Below are positions 6,576 to 14,816 of a stretch of 18,811 nt of DNA, one piece after another. Under the pieces are notes generated by a model that worked only from the letters and a program-made list of their open reading frames with translations, had not been told where the DNA came from and made no database searches. How positions within the stretch are numbered: position 1 is the first letter of the stretch; each line of letters begins with the position of its first letter. Position numbers and translations under genes: made by a program. Source of the DNA: JBBQVO01 sp038211505 (GTDB lineage: Bacteria; Chloroflexota; Dehalococcoidia; DSTF01; JACRBR01). The stretch is from positions 1-18,811 of the forward strand of contig JBBQVO010000050.1 in NCBI GenBank assembly GCA_038211505.1. Direction: 5' to 3'.

Positions 6576-7229
6576 TCACGGACTTCGTCGGATGACGTAG
6601 GTGCCAGCCGCCTTGTCGTGCCACGTCTGCTTGTCTTCGTCGAAAATGAGCCAGAGGTTATCGGCCAGCGACGCGATGCTGCCCACAACTGGGATTATGC
6701 CGAACGAATTCCGGATGACGACGCGCCCGATCGCCTTACCAATCCCGGGCACCCGACCGTTGTCGGCGCGAATGATACGGATACCGACGATCTGCATGCC
6801 CCAGCCACCGCCGCGAGCCGTCATCACGACCTGATAGATGACAACGATGGCGAACGCCGTGATGAGGCCAGCGCTGAGACCCGAGAGGAAGACGTTGTGA
6901 TGGAATACGACGCGCTCCCTGGCAGTTGCCGCCGTCTCCTGCGATGACCGGGCGATCGCTCGAAACAACAGCACCGCCAGCAGCGCCGGGACTACGCTGA
7001 GTGCCACTGCGAAGATCGTATCCAGCCACAGCGCCAGCCATCGGATCCAGAAGCCGGCGTACCTCGGGCGGGATGGCATGACGTCGTTATCCCGATACGG
7101 CGTCGCCCAGCCGCCCGACGCCGCGGACGGCGGCTGCGCGCCACCCGGCATCGCGGGAAGGCTCGCCCGGCACGCGGTGCAGAACGCTGCGTCGTCTTTG
7201 TTCAAGGCCCTGCAGTAAGGACAGAACAT
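6576..7229 (-). CDS. Zinc-ribbon RDD-family membrane protein
   Basis: A 217-residue predicted inner-membrane protein of unknown exact role. Residues 3-20 form a zinc ribbon with two CxxC knuckles (C3, C6, C17, C20); a flexible Pro/Gly/Ser-rich linker follows to about 55; then comes an RDD domain with AGFWIRWLALWLD (Arg63, Asp70), membrane segments near 68-92 and 113-137 and a possible third near 176-196, a GWGMQIVGIRIIR segment and the closing DEDKQTWHDKAAGTYVI typical of the family. RDD proteins are poorly characterised; some are linked to ion or proton transport. The ATG at 7227-7229 is chosen because AGGAG lies 4 bases upstream and the zinc ribbon starts immediately. It is transcribed away from the XRE regulator at 7385. 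Confidence 0.85.
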   Translation of the reverse strand: MFCPYCRALNKDDAAFCTACRASLPAMPGGAQPPSAASGGWATPYRDNDVMPSRPRYAGFWIRWLALWLDTIFAVALSVVPALLAVLLFRAIARSSQETAATARERVVFHHNVFLSGLSAGLITAFAIVVIYQVVMTARGGGWGMQIVGIRIIRADNGRVPGIGKAIGRVVIRNSFGIIPVVGSIASLADNLWLIFDEDKQTWHDKAAGTYVIRRSP

Positions 7230-7248
7230 ATCGCTCCTGATGGCCAGG

Positions 7249-7277
7249 ATGATAGGTGCACGAGCTAGTCTGCACAA
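7249..7277 (-). promoter_or_regulatory. Promoter of the RDD gene
   Basis: On the minus strand TTGTGC (7272-7277) and TATCAT (7249-7254) are 17 bases apart, placing the start of transcription near 7242 and giving a short leader that carries the AGGAG ribosome site. Confidence 0.5.
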
Positions 7278-7350
7278 CGCATCTGGTCGATGAACGCGTC
7301 CCAACGCTTACAACTGCGAGATCCGCCCCCATCGCCATGCACTCCCGGAA

Positions 7351-7378
7351 TTGCCGCCGGAGCCTCCGGTGCTACCAT
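7351..7378 (+). promoter_or_regulatory. Promoter of the XRE/ImmA-like pair, leaderless type
   Basis: TTGCCG at 7351-7356 and TACCAT at 7373-7378 are 16 bases apart; the ATG at 7385 follows after 6 bases with no Shine-Dalgarno sequence. Confidence 0.5.
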
Positions 7379-7384
7379 AAAGGC

Positions 7385-7816
7385 ATGCCGGAACGCGACG
7401 AGATCCAGATCGCCCGCTGGGATGCCATCCGCACCCGCATCGGCGGCGGCCTCCGCAACATGCGCGGCCCCAATCGCTCGCAAGCCCAAATCGCCTGGGA
7501 GCTCGACGAACTGGGCTTCCACGTCAGCCAGAGCATGGTCTCGCGCTACGAGGCCGGCCAGGGCGAGGTGCCGCTTACGCTCGAGCGCATGGTCGGTTGG
7601 GCGATGTGCTGCGACGCCCTCAGCTCGCAGCATCTACGCGAAGTGCTCGAGCTCGGCGGCTACACGCTGCCGTGGACGCGCGGCGACATGACGCAATTCG
7701 ACGACATCCTGCGCAAGTACCGCGCGCTCTCCCGCCCCGATCAGATGGTGCTGCGACGCCGCATGCTCTGGCACCTCCTCGGCGTCCAACCGCTCGCCCT
7801 CCCGGAGTACGCTTGA
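7385..7816 (+). CDS. XRE-family helix-turn-helix regulator
   Basis: A 143-residue cytoplasmic DNA-binding protein. Residues about 15-75 form a Cro/CI-type HTH: SQAQIAWELDELG, then VSQSMVSRYEAGQGEVP with the classic recognition-helix S..SRYE.G pattern, then the closing helix. The C-terminal part (about 95-140) is helical, rich in Leu and Arg, and may dimerise or bind the partner protein. The ATG at 7385 is chosen from the adjacent -10 box; upstream frame to 7256 lacks family similarity. Its TGA (7814-7816) shares one base with the ATG of the next gene, so the pair is translationally coupled. XRE proteins fused or paired with ImmA/IrrE proteins act as repressors whose release depends on the partner, as with Bacillus ImmR/ImmA; the same logic is inferred here. 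Confidence 0.85.
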   Translation: MPERDEIQIARWDAIRTRIGGGLRNMRGPNRSQAQIAWELDELGFHVSQSMVSRYEAGQGEVPLTLERMVGWAMCCDALSSQHLREVLELGGYTLPWTRGDMTQFDDILRKYRALSRPDQMVLRRRMLWHLLGVQPLALPEYA

Positions 7817-8439
7817 TGATCGGCGTCGAAGTGCTGGACCAGACGCGGCTGCAGATCCGCGACCGCCTGCGCTCACTACCCGGCGACGGTGACGCCGCGA
7901 TCCGCGCCCGCCGTCTGCGAGCGCTGCTCGAAGAGATGGGTGTGCACTGCGACGAGACCGCCGAACTGCAGGATGTCGACGCAGTGCTGCTCACGTCCGC
8001 GCGCGGCACCGAAGCGATCATCGCAGCGCGGCTCACAGACGAGCAGCGGCACAGCGCTTACGCCCGTATCGTCGCGCGGCTGCTCGTGGGCGAGATGCAT
8101 GCGCCGATGGACGCCAAGATCGAATATCCGGCGGAACACGCGACGAACTCCCGCCAGGAGCGCGAGGAGGACGCCGTCGTGCTGTGGCTCGCGCGCGCCC
8201 TCGTCGACGGCCGTCTGCACGCCGCGCCGCGCCCGCTTTACGAAGACGTTCCGAAACTCACGCTCGCCTTCACGCCGAAGACCGCGCGTCGTTCGACGCT
8301 TGGCGGCCTGCACCGCTGGAGCGCCCTCTGGTACCGCCGCTCGAACCTCTACCGCCGCCTCCGCGCCCGCCACGATGTCACCGACGCCATCGAGCGCATC
8401 TGCATCGTCCTCGATCCCCCCACCGTCGTCGCCTCGTAG
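7816..8439 (+). CDS. Probable ImmA/IrrE-like protein lacking the zinc motif
   Basis: A 207-residue cytoplasmic protein with no signal peptide or membrane segment. I do not recognise it with certainty. Residues 77-92 (QRHSAYARIVARLLVG) sit where ImmA/IrrE (COG2856) peptidases have QRF..AHELGHLLLH, and residues 114-130 (QEREEDAVVLWLARALV) match the following EREAN.FAA.LLMP helix. The HExxH zinc ligands are replaced by YARIV, so peptidase activity is not expected. The start is the ATG at 7816, overlapping the XRE gene stop; a longer upstream reading frame lies inside that gene. The Arg-rich stretch 155-195 could bind nucleic acid. The coupling to an XRE repressor supports the ImmA/IrrE reading. 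It may be a non-catalytic sensor, or an unrelated helical protein. Confidence 0.55.
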   Translation: MIGVEVLDQTRLQIRDRLRSLPGDGDAAIRARRLRALLEEMGVHCDETAELQDVDAVLLTSARGTEAIIAARLTDEQRHSAYARIVARLLVGEMHAPMDAKIEYPAEHATNSRQEREEDAVVLWLARALVDGRLHAAPRPLYEDVPKLTLAFTPKTARRSTLGGLHRWSALWYRRSNLYRRLRARHDVTDAIERICIVLDPPTVVAS

Positions 8440-8633
8440 CCGTCGCCCGGCAAATTGTCCGGGATCGAACCGCGGGCCACTGCTCGCCGCGCCCCAATGG
8501 TCCACCTTCGATGCTCTCTCAGCATCCAACTCGGGGTGCACGTCGCAGATGCCCACTGCGATGTTGTACCCCTTCCATCACACCCGATTCCGCGCGATAG
8601 TCACTCAATCTCGCACCCAGTAGGAGCCACGCT

Positions 8634-9368
8634 TTGCCACGACACGACGGCCGCCGCCCCGACCAGACGCGCCCGGTCACGATTGAGCCCGGCTACCTGC
8701 CGCACGCCGAGGGCTCGGCGATGGTCAAGTTCGGCGAGACGTGGGTGCTCTGCGCCGTCAGCATGGAAGATCGCGTGCCTGGCTTCCTCCGCGGCACCGG
8801 TAGCGGGTGGGTGACCGCCGAATACGGCATGTTGCCGCGCTCGACGAATACCCGCACCGACCGCGAGGCCGCGCGCGGCAAGCAGAGCGGTCGCTCGCAG
8901 GAGATCCAGCGGCTGATCGGCCGCGCCCTCCGCAGCGTCACCAACCTCGACCTGCTCGGCGAGCGCAACTTCATCATCGACTGCGACGTCATCAAGGCCG
9001 ACGGCGGCACGCGCACGGCCTCAATCACCGGCTCCTGCGTGGCGCTAGCGATGGCCCTCGAACGGCTCGTGAAGGACGGCATCGTCGGCTCGCTGCCGAT
9101 GTCCGGCCTCGTCGGCGCCGTCAGCGTCGGCGTCGTCGAGGGCGAAGCGCTGCTCGATCTTGATTATCCCGAAGACTCCTCTGCCGAAGTCGACTTCAAC
9201 GTCGTCATGACCGACGACGGCCGCTTCGTCGAGGTTCAGGGCACCGCCGAAGGCCGCGCCTTCGAGCGCGCGATGATGGATCAGCTGATCGATCTCGGCA
9301 CCCTCGGCATCCGCCAACTCAACGAGATCCAGCGCGCCGCACTTTCTCCGCTCGGCATCGAGATCTAG
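8634..9368 (+). CDS. rph: Ribonuclease PH
   Basis: A phosphorolytic 3'-5' exoribonuclease that trims tRNA precursor 3' ends and other RNAs in the cytoplasm, forming a hexameric ring in characterised homologues. The 244-residue protein is of normal length and shows the N-terminal RRPDQTRPVTIEPGYL, GWVTAEYGMLPRSTNTR, the GRSQEIQRLIGRALR helix, and IIDCDVIKADGGTRTASITG with the conserved active-site Asp and Arg residues. The start is a TTG at 8634-8636: AGGAG lies 7 bases upstream at 8622-8626 and the family N-terminus (PRHDGRRPDQ) follows at once. The 194 bases before it hold only a weak CCCGG/CCGGG hairpin (8446-8463) and no clear promoter. Its usual neighbour, the XTP/dITP pyrophosphatase gene, is absent. 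Confidence 0.96.
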   Translation: MPRHDGRRPDQTRPVTIEPGYLPHAEGSAMVKFGETWVLCAVSMEDRVPGFLRGTGSGWVTAEYGMLPRSTNTRTDREAARGKQSGRSQEIQRLIGRALRSVTNLDLLGERNFIIDCDVIKADGGTRTASITGSCVALAMALERLVKDGIVGSLPMSGLVGAVSVGVVEGEALLDLDYPEDSSAEVDFNVVMTDDGRFVEVQGTAEGRAFERAMMDQLIDLGTLGIRQLNEIQRAALSPLGIEI

Positions 9369-9372
9369 CAAG

Positions 9373-9418
9373 ATCGTGATTCGATCAGGTCGCGGACGTG
9401 GCCTCGCGACCTCACGAT
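9373..9418. terminator. Long hairpin between convergent genes
   Basis: AGGTCGCG at 9387-9394 pairs perfectly with CGCGACCT at 9405-9412, and outside it ATCGTG 9373-9378 pairs with CACGAT 9413-9418. It starts 4 bases after the rph stop, between rph and the convergent HIT gene. No T tract follows, so it may protect 3' ends or help bidirectional termination rather than act as a textbook terminator. Confidence 0.45.
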
Positions 9419-9431
9419 GCTTCCAGGCAGC

Positions 9432-9480
9432 GTAGCGCGCGCTTTCAAGTCGAATGTAGCGTGGGCTTTCCAGCCCGCGC
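9432..9480. repeat. GTAGCG-hairpin repeat (REP-like), two copies
   Basis: GTAGCGCGCGCTTTCAAG at 9432 is followed 24 bases later by GTAGCGTGGGCTTTCCAG at 9456, 14 of 18 bases the same. The second copy folds as CGTGGGCT/AGCCCGCG around TTCC. The start resembles GTAGCGCAGCCG in the duplicated blocks at 1621 and 1889. Intergenic elements of this GTAGCG-plus-hairpin form are common in several bacterial phyla. Confidence 0.5.
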
Positions 9481-9538
9481 GGGGTTCGCCACCGATCCCA
9501 CGTCTCAAAGGCGACGACGCGGCGACCTGCGGCGGCGC

Positions 9539-10156
9539 CTACGCGTACTCGCCCAGATACGTGCCGCCGATGATGTGCAGGTGTCCGGCGTCCTCATCCG
9601 GCTGCGGCTCGAGGCCGAAGTCGCTGAGCAGCCGGAAGCCATTGGCGCAATGCTGCGCGCCAAGTTCGACGGCGACCCGCGAGATGTCGGGGAGCACACC
9701 GGACGTCCATAATTCCGACTGTGTCGCAGGCATGCGCGGCGTCACGAGCAGCGTCACCGGCTCACGCTGCACCTTGTTGTGATAGACAACCACGTTGTCT
9801 TCTTCGTAATGCACGTTCGCCGGCGCATGCGGATAGCGGCGCAGATACTTGCCGTCGACGACGTGGATGTGCGCGTGCGCCTGGCTCTGCATCGCGTGCG
9901 CGCCGAAGTTGCTGACGAGGCGGAAGCCGCCCGGGCAATGCTTGACGCCCATCTCGTAGGCGACGCGCCCGACGTGTCCGACGGCGCCGGATGTCCAGAG
10001 ATCGCCCTGATACTGATGCTCCTTCGGCACGGCGAGCAGCATCACATCCGCCCAGTCGAGGCGATTGTGAAAAACGATGACCTTGTCGTCTTCATATTCG
10101 ACACGCGCCGGCTCGCGGCCAGCGACGATCTCACAAAACACGCAGTAGTAGGCCAT
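9539..10156 (-). CDS. Tandem HIT-domain protein
   Basis: A 205-residue cytoplasmic protein built from two histidine-triad domains. Domain 1 (about 1-106) opens with the CVFC knuckle usual at HIT N-termini and has the full triad H94-A-H96-I-H98-VV. Domain 2 (about 113-203) aligns to residues 19-108 without gaps at an offset of 96, sharing LWTSG, RVA.E.G..HC..GFRL.S.FG; its triad region reads A190-G-H192-L-H194-II, so the first His is lost while the middle (nucleophile) and third are kept. HIT proteins are nucleotide hydrolases or transferases acting on AMP-linked substrates such as Ap4A or aminoacyl-AMP; the substrate here cannot be told. ATG at 10154-10156; TACCAT on the minus strand (10165-10170) lies 8 bases upstream, a leaderless-type arrangement. 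Divergent from the DUF1015 gene. Confidence 0.8.
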   Translation of the reverse strand: MAYYCVFCEIVAGREPARVEYEDDKVIVFHNRLDWADVMLLAVPKEHQYQGDLWTSGAVGHVGRVAYEMGVKHCPGGFRLVSNFGAHAMQSQAHAHIHVVDGKYLRRYPHAPANVHYEEDNVVVYHNKVQREPVTLLVTPRMPATQSELWTSGVLPDISRVAVELGAQHCANGFRLLSDFGLEPQPDEDAGHLHIIGGTYLGEYA

Positions 10157-10164
10157 CTACATTC

Positions 10165-10170
10165 ATGGTA
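10165..10170 (-). promoter_or_regulatory. -10 box of the HIT gene, leaderless type
   Basis: TACCAT on the minus strand lies 8 bases before the ATG and no Shine-Dalgarno sequence is present. A -35 match is weak. Confidence 0.35.
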
Positions 10171-10227
10171 GCGCAGCCGGTACTCATGACCTTGCGCATC
10201 CGCTACCGCGAACGCGGGCAGCGTCCG

Positions 10228-10233
10228 TATACT
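10228..10233 (+). promoter_or_regulatory. -10 box of the DUF1015 gene, leaderless type
   Basis: TATACT lies 5 bases before the ATG at 10239. No Shine-Dalgarno sequence is visible and the -35 region is poor. Confidence 0.5.
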
Positions 10234-10238
10234 CCGGC

Positions 10239-11549
10239 ATGGCCGATGTCCGACCGTTCCGCGCGCTTCGCTACGACGCCGCGCGGGCCGATCCCGCTCG
10301 CGACATCGCACCGCCCTACGACGTGATCTCGCCAGCGTTGCAGGCTGACCTGTATCGCCGCAGCGCCGAAAACATCGTCCGCGTCGAGTACGGCGAAGTC
10401 GCGCCCGGAGACGATGCCACGAACAACCGCTACACACGCGCCGCACGCGATCTCGCCGCCTGGCGCGCGGCTGGCGCGCTGATCCGCGACGCGCAGCCGT
10501 CGATCTATGCGTATCAGCAGGAGTACGAATGGGACGGCGCGACGCATGTCCGGCATCACTACTTCGCGGTCGTGCGACTCGAAGCGTGGGATGCAGGCGT
10601 GATCAAGCCGCATGAGCACACGCTGTCGGGGCCGAAGGCGGACCGCCTCGAACTGCTGCGAGCGACACGGACGCAGGTCAGCCCCGTCTACTGTTTGTAT
10701 CGCTCACGCGATGGCGCGTCCGCCCCGCACATCGACGACGGCGAGGCGCTGTATGACGCGGAGGCGGACGGCCAGCGCCACATCGTCAGCGCCATCAGCG
10801 CCATCAGCGACGCGGCAGCGATCGATGCGCTGGCGGCGTACTGGCGCTATTGCGACGTCTACATCGCCGACGGCCATCACCGCTACGAGACGGCGCTGGC
10901 GTATCGGAACGAGTGCCGCGAGCGCGCGACGTCGTGGACGGGCGAGGAGCCGGAGAACTTCGTGCTGATGGCGCTGACGGACGCCGGCGATCCCGGCCTG
11001 CTCGTGCTGCCGACGCACCGCCTCGTCAACCCCCCGTCGATGCCGCCGGACGCGCTGCAGCGCATCGAGCGGCATTGCACGATCGAAGATCTCGGCGACG
11101 CGAACGCGGACTCGGTCGTGGCCGCGATCGATCGGCTCTCGAAGTCCGGCGCACATACGGCGTTCGTCGCACTCGGAGTCCCAGCCGGGCGCGCGCACCT
11201 CATCACACTCAAGGATTGCGACGGCATCGATAGGTTGATGCCGTCGCAGGAACCGGAAGCCTGGAAGCGGCTCGACGTCAGCGTGCTGCAGTACGGCATC
11301 CTGCGCGACGTCTTCGGCATCGACGACGCCGCCCTCGCCGCCGGCCGTGAGGTCACGTACACACAGGACGCCGCCGAAGCGGCCGCGGCCGTCGCAGACG
11401 GCCGGGCGCGTTGCGCGTTTCTGCTTAACGCGACACCCGTCGATCAAGTGCTCGCCGTCGCCGATGCCGGCGGCCGCATGCCGCAGAAGTCGACGTATTT
11501 CTACCCGAAACTGCCGACCGGCCTCGTCATGAACGCGCTCGATGCGTAG
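10239..11549 (+). CDS. DUF1015 family protein (COG4198)
   Basis: A soluble 436-residue protein of a widespread bacterial and archaeal family whose biochemical role I cannot state. Family marks are the N-terminal PFRALRYD, IAPPYDVIS (23-31), IKPHEHT (HEHT at 125-128) followed by SGPKADR, IADGHHRYETALAYR (211-219 core), and the closing QKSTYFYPKLPTGLVMN. The conserved His, Glu and Asp clusters suggest a metal- or phosphate-binding active site. Length is normal for the family. ATG at 10239 with a -10 box 5 bases upstream. A small in-frame 9-base duplication (10799-10808 region, Ser-Ala-Ile twice) is visible. It diverges from the HIT gene with an 82-base gap that must hold both promoters. In many genomes this family sits near serine/glycine genes; nothing here confirms that. 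Confidence 0.9.
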   Translation: MADVRPFRALRYDAARADPARDIAPPYDVISPALQADLYRRSAENIVRVEYGEVAPGDDATNNRYTRAARDLAAWRAAGALIRDAQPSIYAYQQEYEWDGATHVRHHYFAVVRLEAWDAGVIKPHEHTLSGPKADRLELLRATRTQVSPVYCLYRSRDGASAPHIDDGEALYDAEADGQRHIVSAISAISDAAAIDALAAYWRYCDVYIADGHHRYETALAYRNECRERATSWTGEEPENFVLMALTDAGDPGLLVLPTHRLVNPPSMPPDALQRIERHCTIEDLGDANADSVVAAIDRLSKSGAHTAFVALGVPAGRAHLITLKDCDGIDRLMPSQEPEAWKRLDVSVLQYGILRDVFGIDDAALAAGREVTYTQDAAEAAAAVADGRARCAFLLNATPVDQVLAVADAGGRMPQKSTYFYPKLPTGLVMNALDA

Positions 11550-11593
11550 CCGCGCGACGAAGTCGCAATCGATGCATCGCCGCGGCCGTCGCC

Positions 11594-11599
11594 TACACT
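11594..11599 (+). promoter_or_regulatory. -10 box of the glycosyltransferase gene, leaderless type
   Basis: TACACT lies 6 bases before the GTG at 11606, identical to the acpS -10 box. No Shine-Dalgarno sequence is present. Confidence 0.5.
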
Positions 11600-11605
11600 T
11601 CCGTC

Positions 11606-12592
11606 GTGAGTCTCGAAGGCGGCGTCTCTGTCGCGATGTGCACCTACGACGGTGAGCGCTTCCTACGCGAACAGCTCGGTAGCATCGCGCGGCAGACGTT
11701 GGTGCCGTCCGAGCTGATCGTCTGTGACGACGCATCAAGCGATGGAACGATCGCGATCCTCGACGACTTCGCTGCCACGGCCGGGTTCCCGGTACACGTT
11801 GTCCGCAACCCAACGCGGCTCGGCGCCTTCAAGAATTTCGAGCGAGCCGCCGGCCTGTGCGGCGGCGCCTACATCGCCCTCGCCGACCAGGACGATGTCT
11901 GGGTGCCAGAGAAGCTGCAGCGGCTGCGCGACGCGCTCGCCCGCGATCCGCGAGCCGGATATGCCTTCTCCAACGCCGACCTGATCGATGCGGACGGCCG
12001 CGCGGTCGGCGGCCGGGCGCTGCTCGATCGCCGCTACCCGATCGGCCGCATCGAGCGCGCCTTTGGTCGGCATCGCGGGCTCGCACTCATGCTCAAACGC
12101 GACTTCATCTATGGCACCACCCTCATGATTCGTGGCGATTTGCGCGATTTGATCTCGCCGATGCCCGACCGCTGGTCGCACGACACCTGGGCCTGCACCG
12201 TCGCCGAATGCTACGGCCGCTACGGCATCGCGGTGCCCGATTCGCTGGTTCTGTATCGTCGGCACGCCGCGCAACACTCGCCAGACCTGGCTGCCTCCAG
12301 CCCCGACGCTCAGCTCAGCGCGCACATTGCGCTACGACATCACATCGACCGCATCGCACGGACCGCAACCGGTCGTCCGTCGCCGTCGTCGATAGCCATG
12401 CTCGACAGCAAGATCGCGCATCTCCGCGCGGTCGCCGCCATGTCCGGCGCGTCGCCTAAGGAGCGCGCTCGTCTCGTCGCCGTCGAAGCGCTCTCCGGAC
12501 GCTGGTTTCGCTACTCGCCACGCCTGTTCTGGATCATCACGAAGCGCCCGCTGAGTGTTGGCGGAGTCTTGAGTCGCATCCGTCGGCGCTGA
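11606..12592 (+). CDS. Family 2 glycosyltransferase (rhamnosyltransferase-like)
   Basis: A 328-residue probable inverting GT-A glycosyltransferase that moves a sugar from a nucleotide-sugar donor to a cell-surface polysaccharide or glycan acceptor. The N-terminal Rossmann-like half shows VSVAMCTYDGERFLREQL, IVCDDASSDGT and the metal-binding DxD region ADQDDVW (DQDD at 94-97). The middle carries a W.HDTW segment (catalytic-base region in this group) and LVLYRRH. The C-terminal 80 residues are Arg-rich and may lie along the membrane; no clear membrane helix is seen. The start is the GTG at 11606, placed by the family N-terminus and the -10 box. No other polysaccharide genes are in the window, so donor and acceptor are unknown. 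Confidence 0.88.
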   Translation: MSLEGGVSVAMCTYDGERFLREQLGSIARQTLVPSELIVCDDASSDGTIAILDDFAATAGFPVHVVRNPTRLGAFKNFERAAGLCGGAYIALADQDDVWVPEKLQRLRDALARDPRAGYAFSNADLIDADGRAVGGRALLDRRYPIGRIERAFGRHRGLALMLKRDFIYGTTLMIRGDLRDLISPMPDRWSHDTWACTVAECYGRYGIAVPDSLVLYRRHAAQHSPDLAASSPDAQLSAHIALRHHIDRIARTATGRPSPSSIAMLDSKIAHLRAVAAMSGASPKERARLVAVEALSGRWFRYSPRLFWIITKRPLSVGGVLSRIRRR

Positions 12593-12599
12593 CTGCGCG

Positions 12600-12628
12600 T
12601 TGCACCGCTGCGGGCTTTGGCGTACAAA
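12600..12628 (+). promoter_or_regulatory. Promoter of argG
   Basis: TTGCAC at 12600-12605 and TACAAA at 12623-12628 are 17 bases apart, 8 bases after the glycosyltransferase stop. Transcription would start near 12635 and give a leader of about 48 bases that carries the GGGAG ribosome site of argG. Confidence 0.5.
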
Positions 12629-12682
12629 GAATGCACTCTCATCAGCAATTCAGAAGCGCGAAGGCGCACAGGGAGCCTCTTG

Positions 12683-13936
<1,254 letters not shown>

Positions 13937-13937
13937 G

Positions 13938-14726
13938 ATGAACGACCGCGCGCGCAGCCGGCCGCTGCTCGCATCGGTCGCCGCGCTCCTCCTCGGGCCG
14001 GCGGCCATGCTCGCCGCCTGCGACAATTCGACCAAGCCATCGCCTTCGCCCGAAGCGATCGCCACGGCGAAATCGGATTCGCGCGAGATCACGATCCCTG
14101 CCCCGATCAGCACAACGCCTGAGGCCGACGACAGCAGCGCGACACCCATCGTCCTCCGCGGCCGCGTCTTCGGCGCGGGGACGACGGCCGTCATTCTGGC
14201 GCCGATGCGCTTCGACGACGAGACCGCCTGGTTCCCCTTCGCCACGAAGCTCGCCGCAACGGCGCAGTTCACCGTCGTGACGTTCGACTTCCGCGGCGTC
14301 AGCGACTCTACCGGAGACAAGGAATCCGACCGCGCCGATACCGATCTCGCCGCCGTCTACGCCTACGCGCGCGACACGCTCGGCCTGAGCCGCATATTCC
14401 TTGTCGGCGCCAGCACCGGAGGCACGGCATCGCTCGTCGTCGGCGCGCGCATGCCCGTCGCGGGCGTCGTCTCGATCTCGTCGCCCGGGCAGTTCCTCGT
14501 GCTGGATGCGCTCGATGCCGTGCCGGCGATCAGCGCACCGAAGCTCTTCATCACTAGCAAGGACGACGTGCCTGCCCAGCGCAGCGAGCAGCAGTTCTGG
14601 GCGGCCGCGAACGAGCCGAAGTTCGAGGAGATCTACGAAGGCAAGGCTGTCGGCACTGATCTCGTGCAAGGCCCCCACGGCGACGCCGTCCAGCAGCGCA
14701 TCCTGACATTCCTGACGTCACAGTGA
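13938..14726 (+). CDS. Alpha/beta-hydrolase lipoprotein
   Basis: A 262-residue exported protein predicted to be lipid-anchored on the outside of the membrane. The signal peptide ends in a lipobox LAAC with Cys28, followed by a Ser/Thr/Pro-rich linker to about 70. The hydrolase domain shows FDFRGVSDS, the nucleophile elbow GASTG (Ser159), a candidate acid in TSKDD (Asp209 or 210) and His247 in QGPHGD, giving a plausible full catalytic triad. It resembles dienelactone hydrolase/esterase-type enzymes; the substrate is unknown. The ATG at 13938 lies one base past the argG stop; the preceding GGGGAA of argG could act as ribosome site. No functional link to arginine synthesis is obvious. An upstream in-frame extension lies inside argG and is rejected. 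Confidence 0.85.
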   Translation: MNDRARSRPLLASVAALLLGPAAMLAACDNSTKPSPSPEAIATAKSDSREITIPAPISTTPEADDSSATPIVLRGRVFGAGTTAVILAPMRFDDETAWFPFATKLAATAQFTVVTFDFRGVSDSTGDKESDRADTDLAAVYAYARDTLGLSRIFLVGASTGGTASLVVGARMPVAGVVSISSPGQFLVLDALDAVPAISAPKLFITSKDDVPAQRSEQQFWAAANEPKFEEIYEGKAVGTDLVQGPHGDAVQQRILTFLTSQ

Positions 14727-14752
14727 GCGGGTCGCTGCTCGAAGTGCTCCCG

Positions 14753-14781
14753 TTGCCTGTTACCGGACATAGGGTTATGCT
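14753..14781 (+). promoter_or_regulatory. Promoter of the modA-like gene
   Basis: TTGCCT at 14753-14758 and TATGCT at 14776-14781 are 17 bases apart. The leader of about 30 bases carries GGAG at 14807-14810, 6 bases before the GTG at 14817. Confidence 0.5.
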
Positions 14782-14816
14782 CGCGCCAGCATATCGCCAC
14801 ATCAATGGAGTACGAA

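Noticed and set aside
8446..8480. tRNA-like T-loop (GGTTCGATCCC on the minus strand)
   Set aside because: The flanking five bases do not pair as a T stem, and no anticodon or acceptor stem can be built around it.
12617..12682. TTG-initiated N-terminal extension of argG
   Set aside because: It adds 22 residues without family similarity, while the ATG at 12683 has a ribosome site and matches the argininosuccinate synthase N-terminus.
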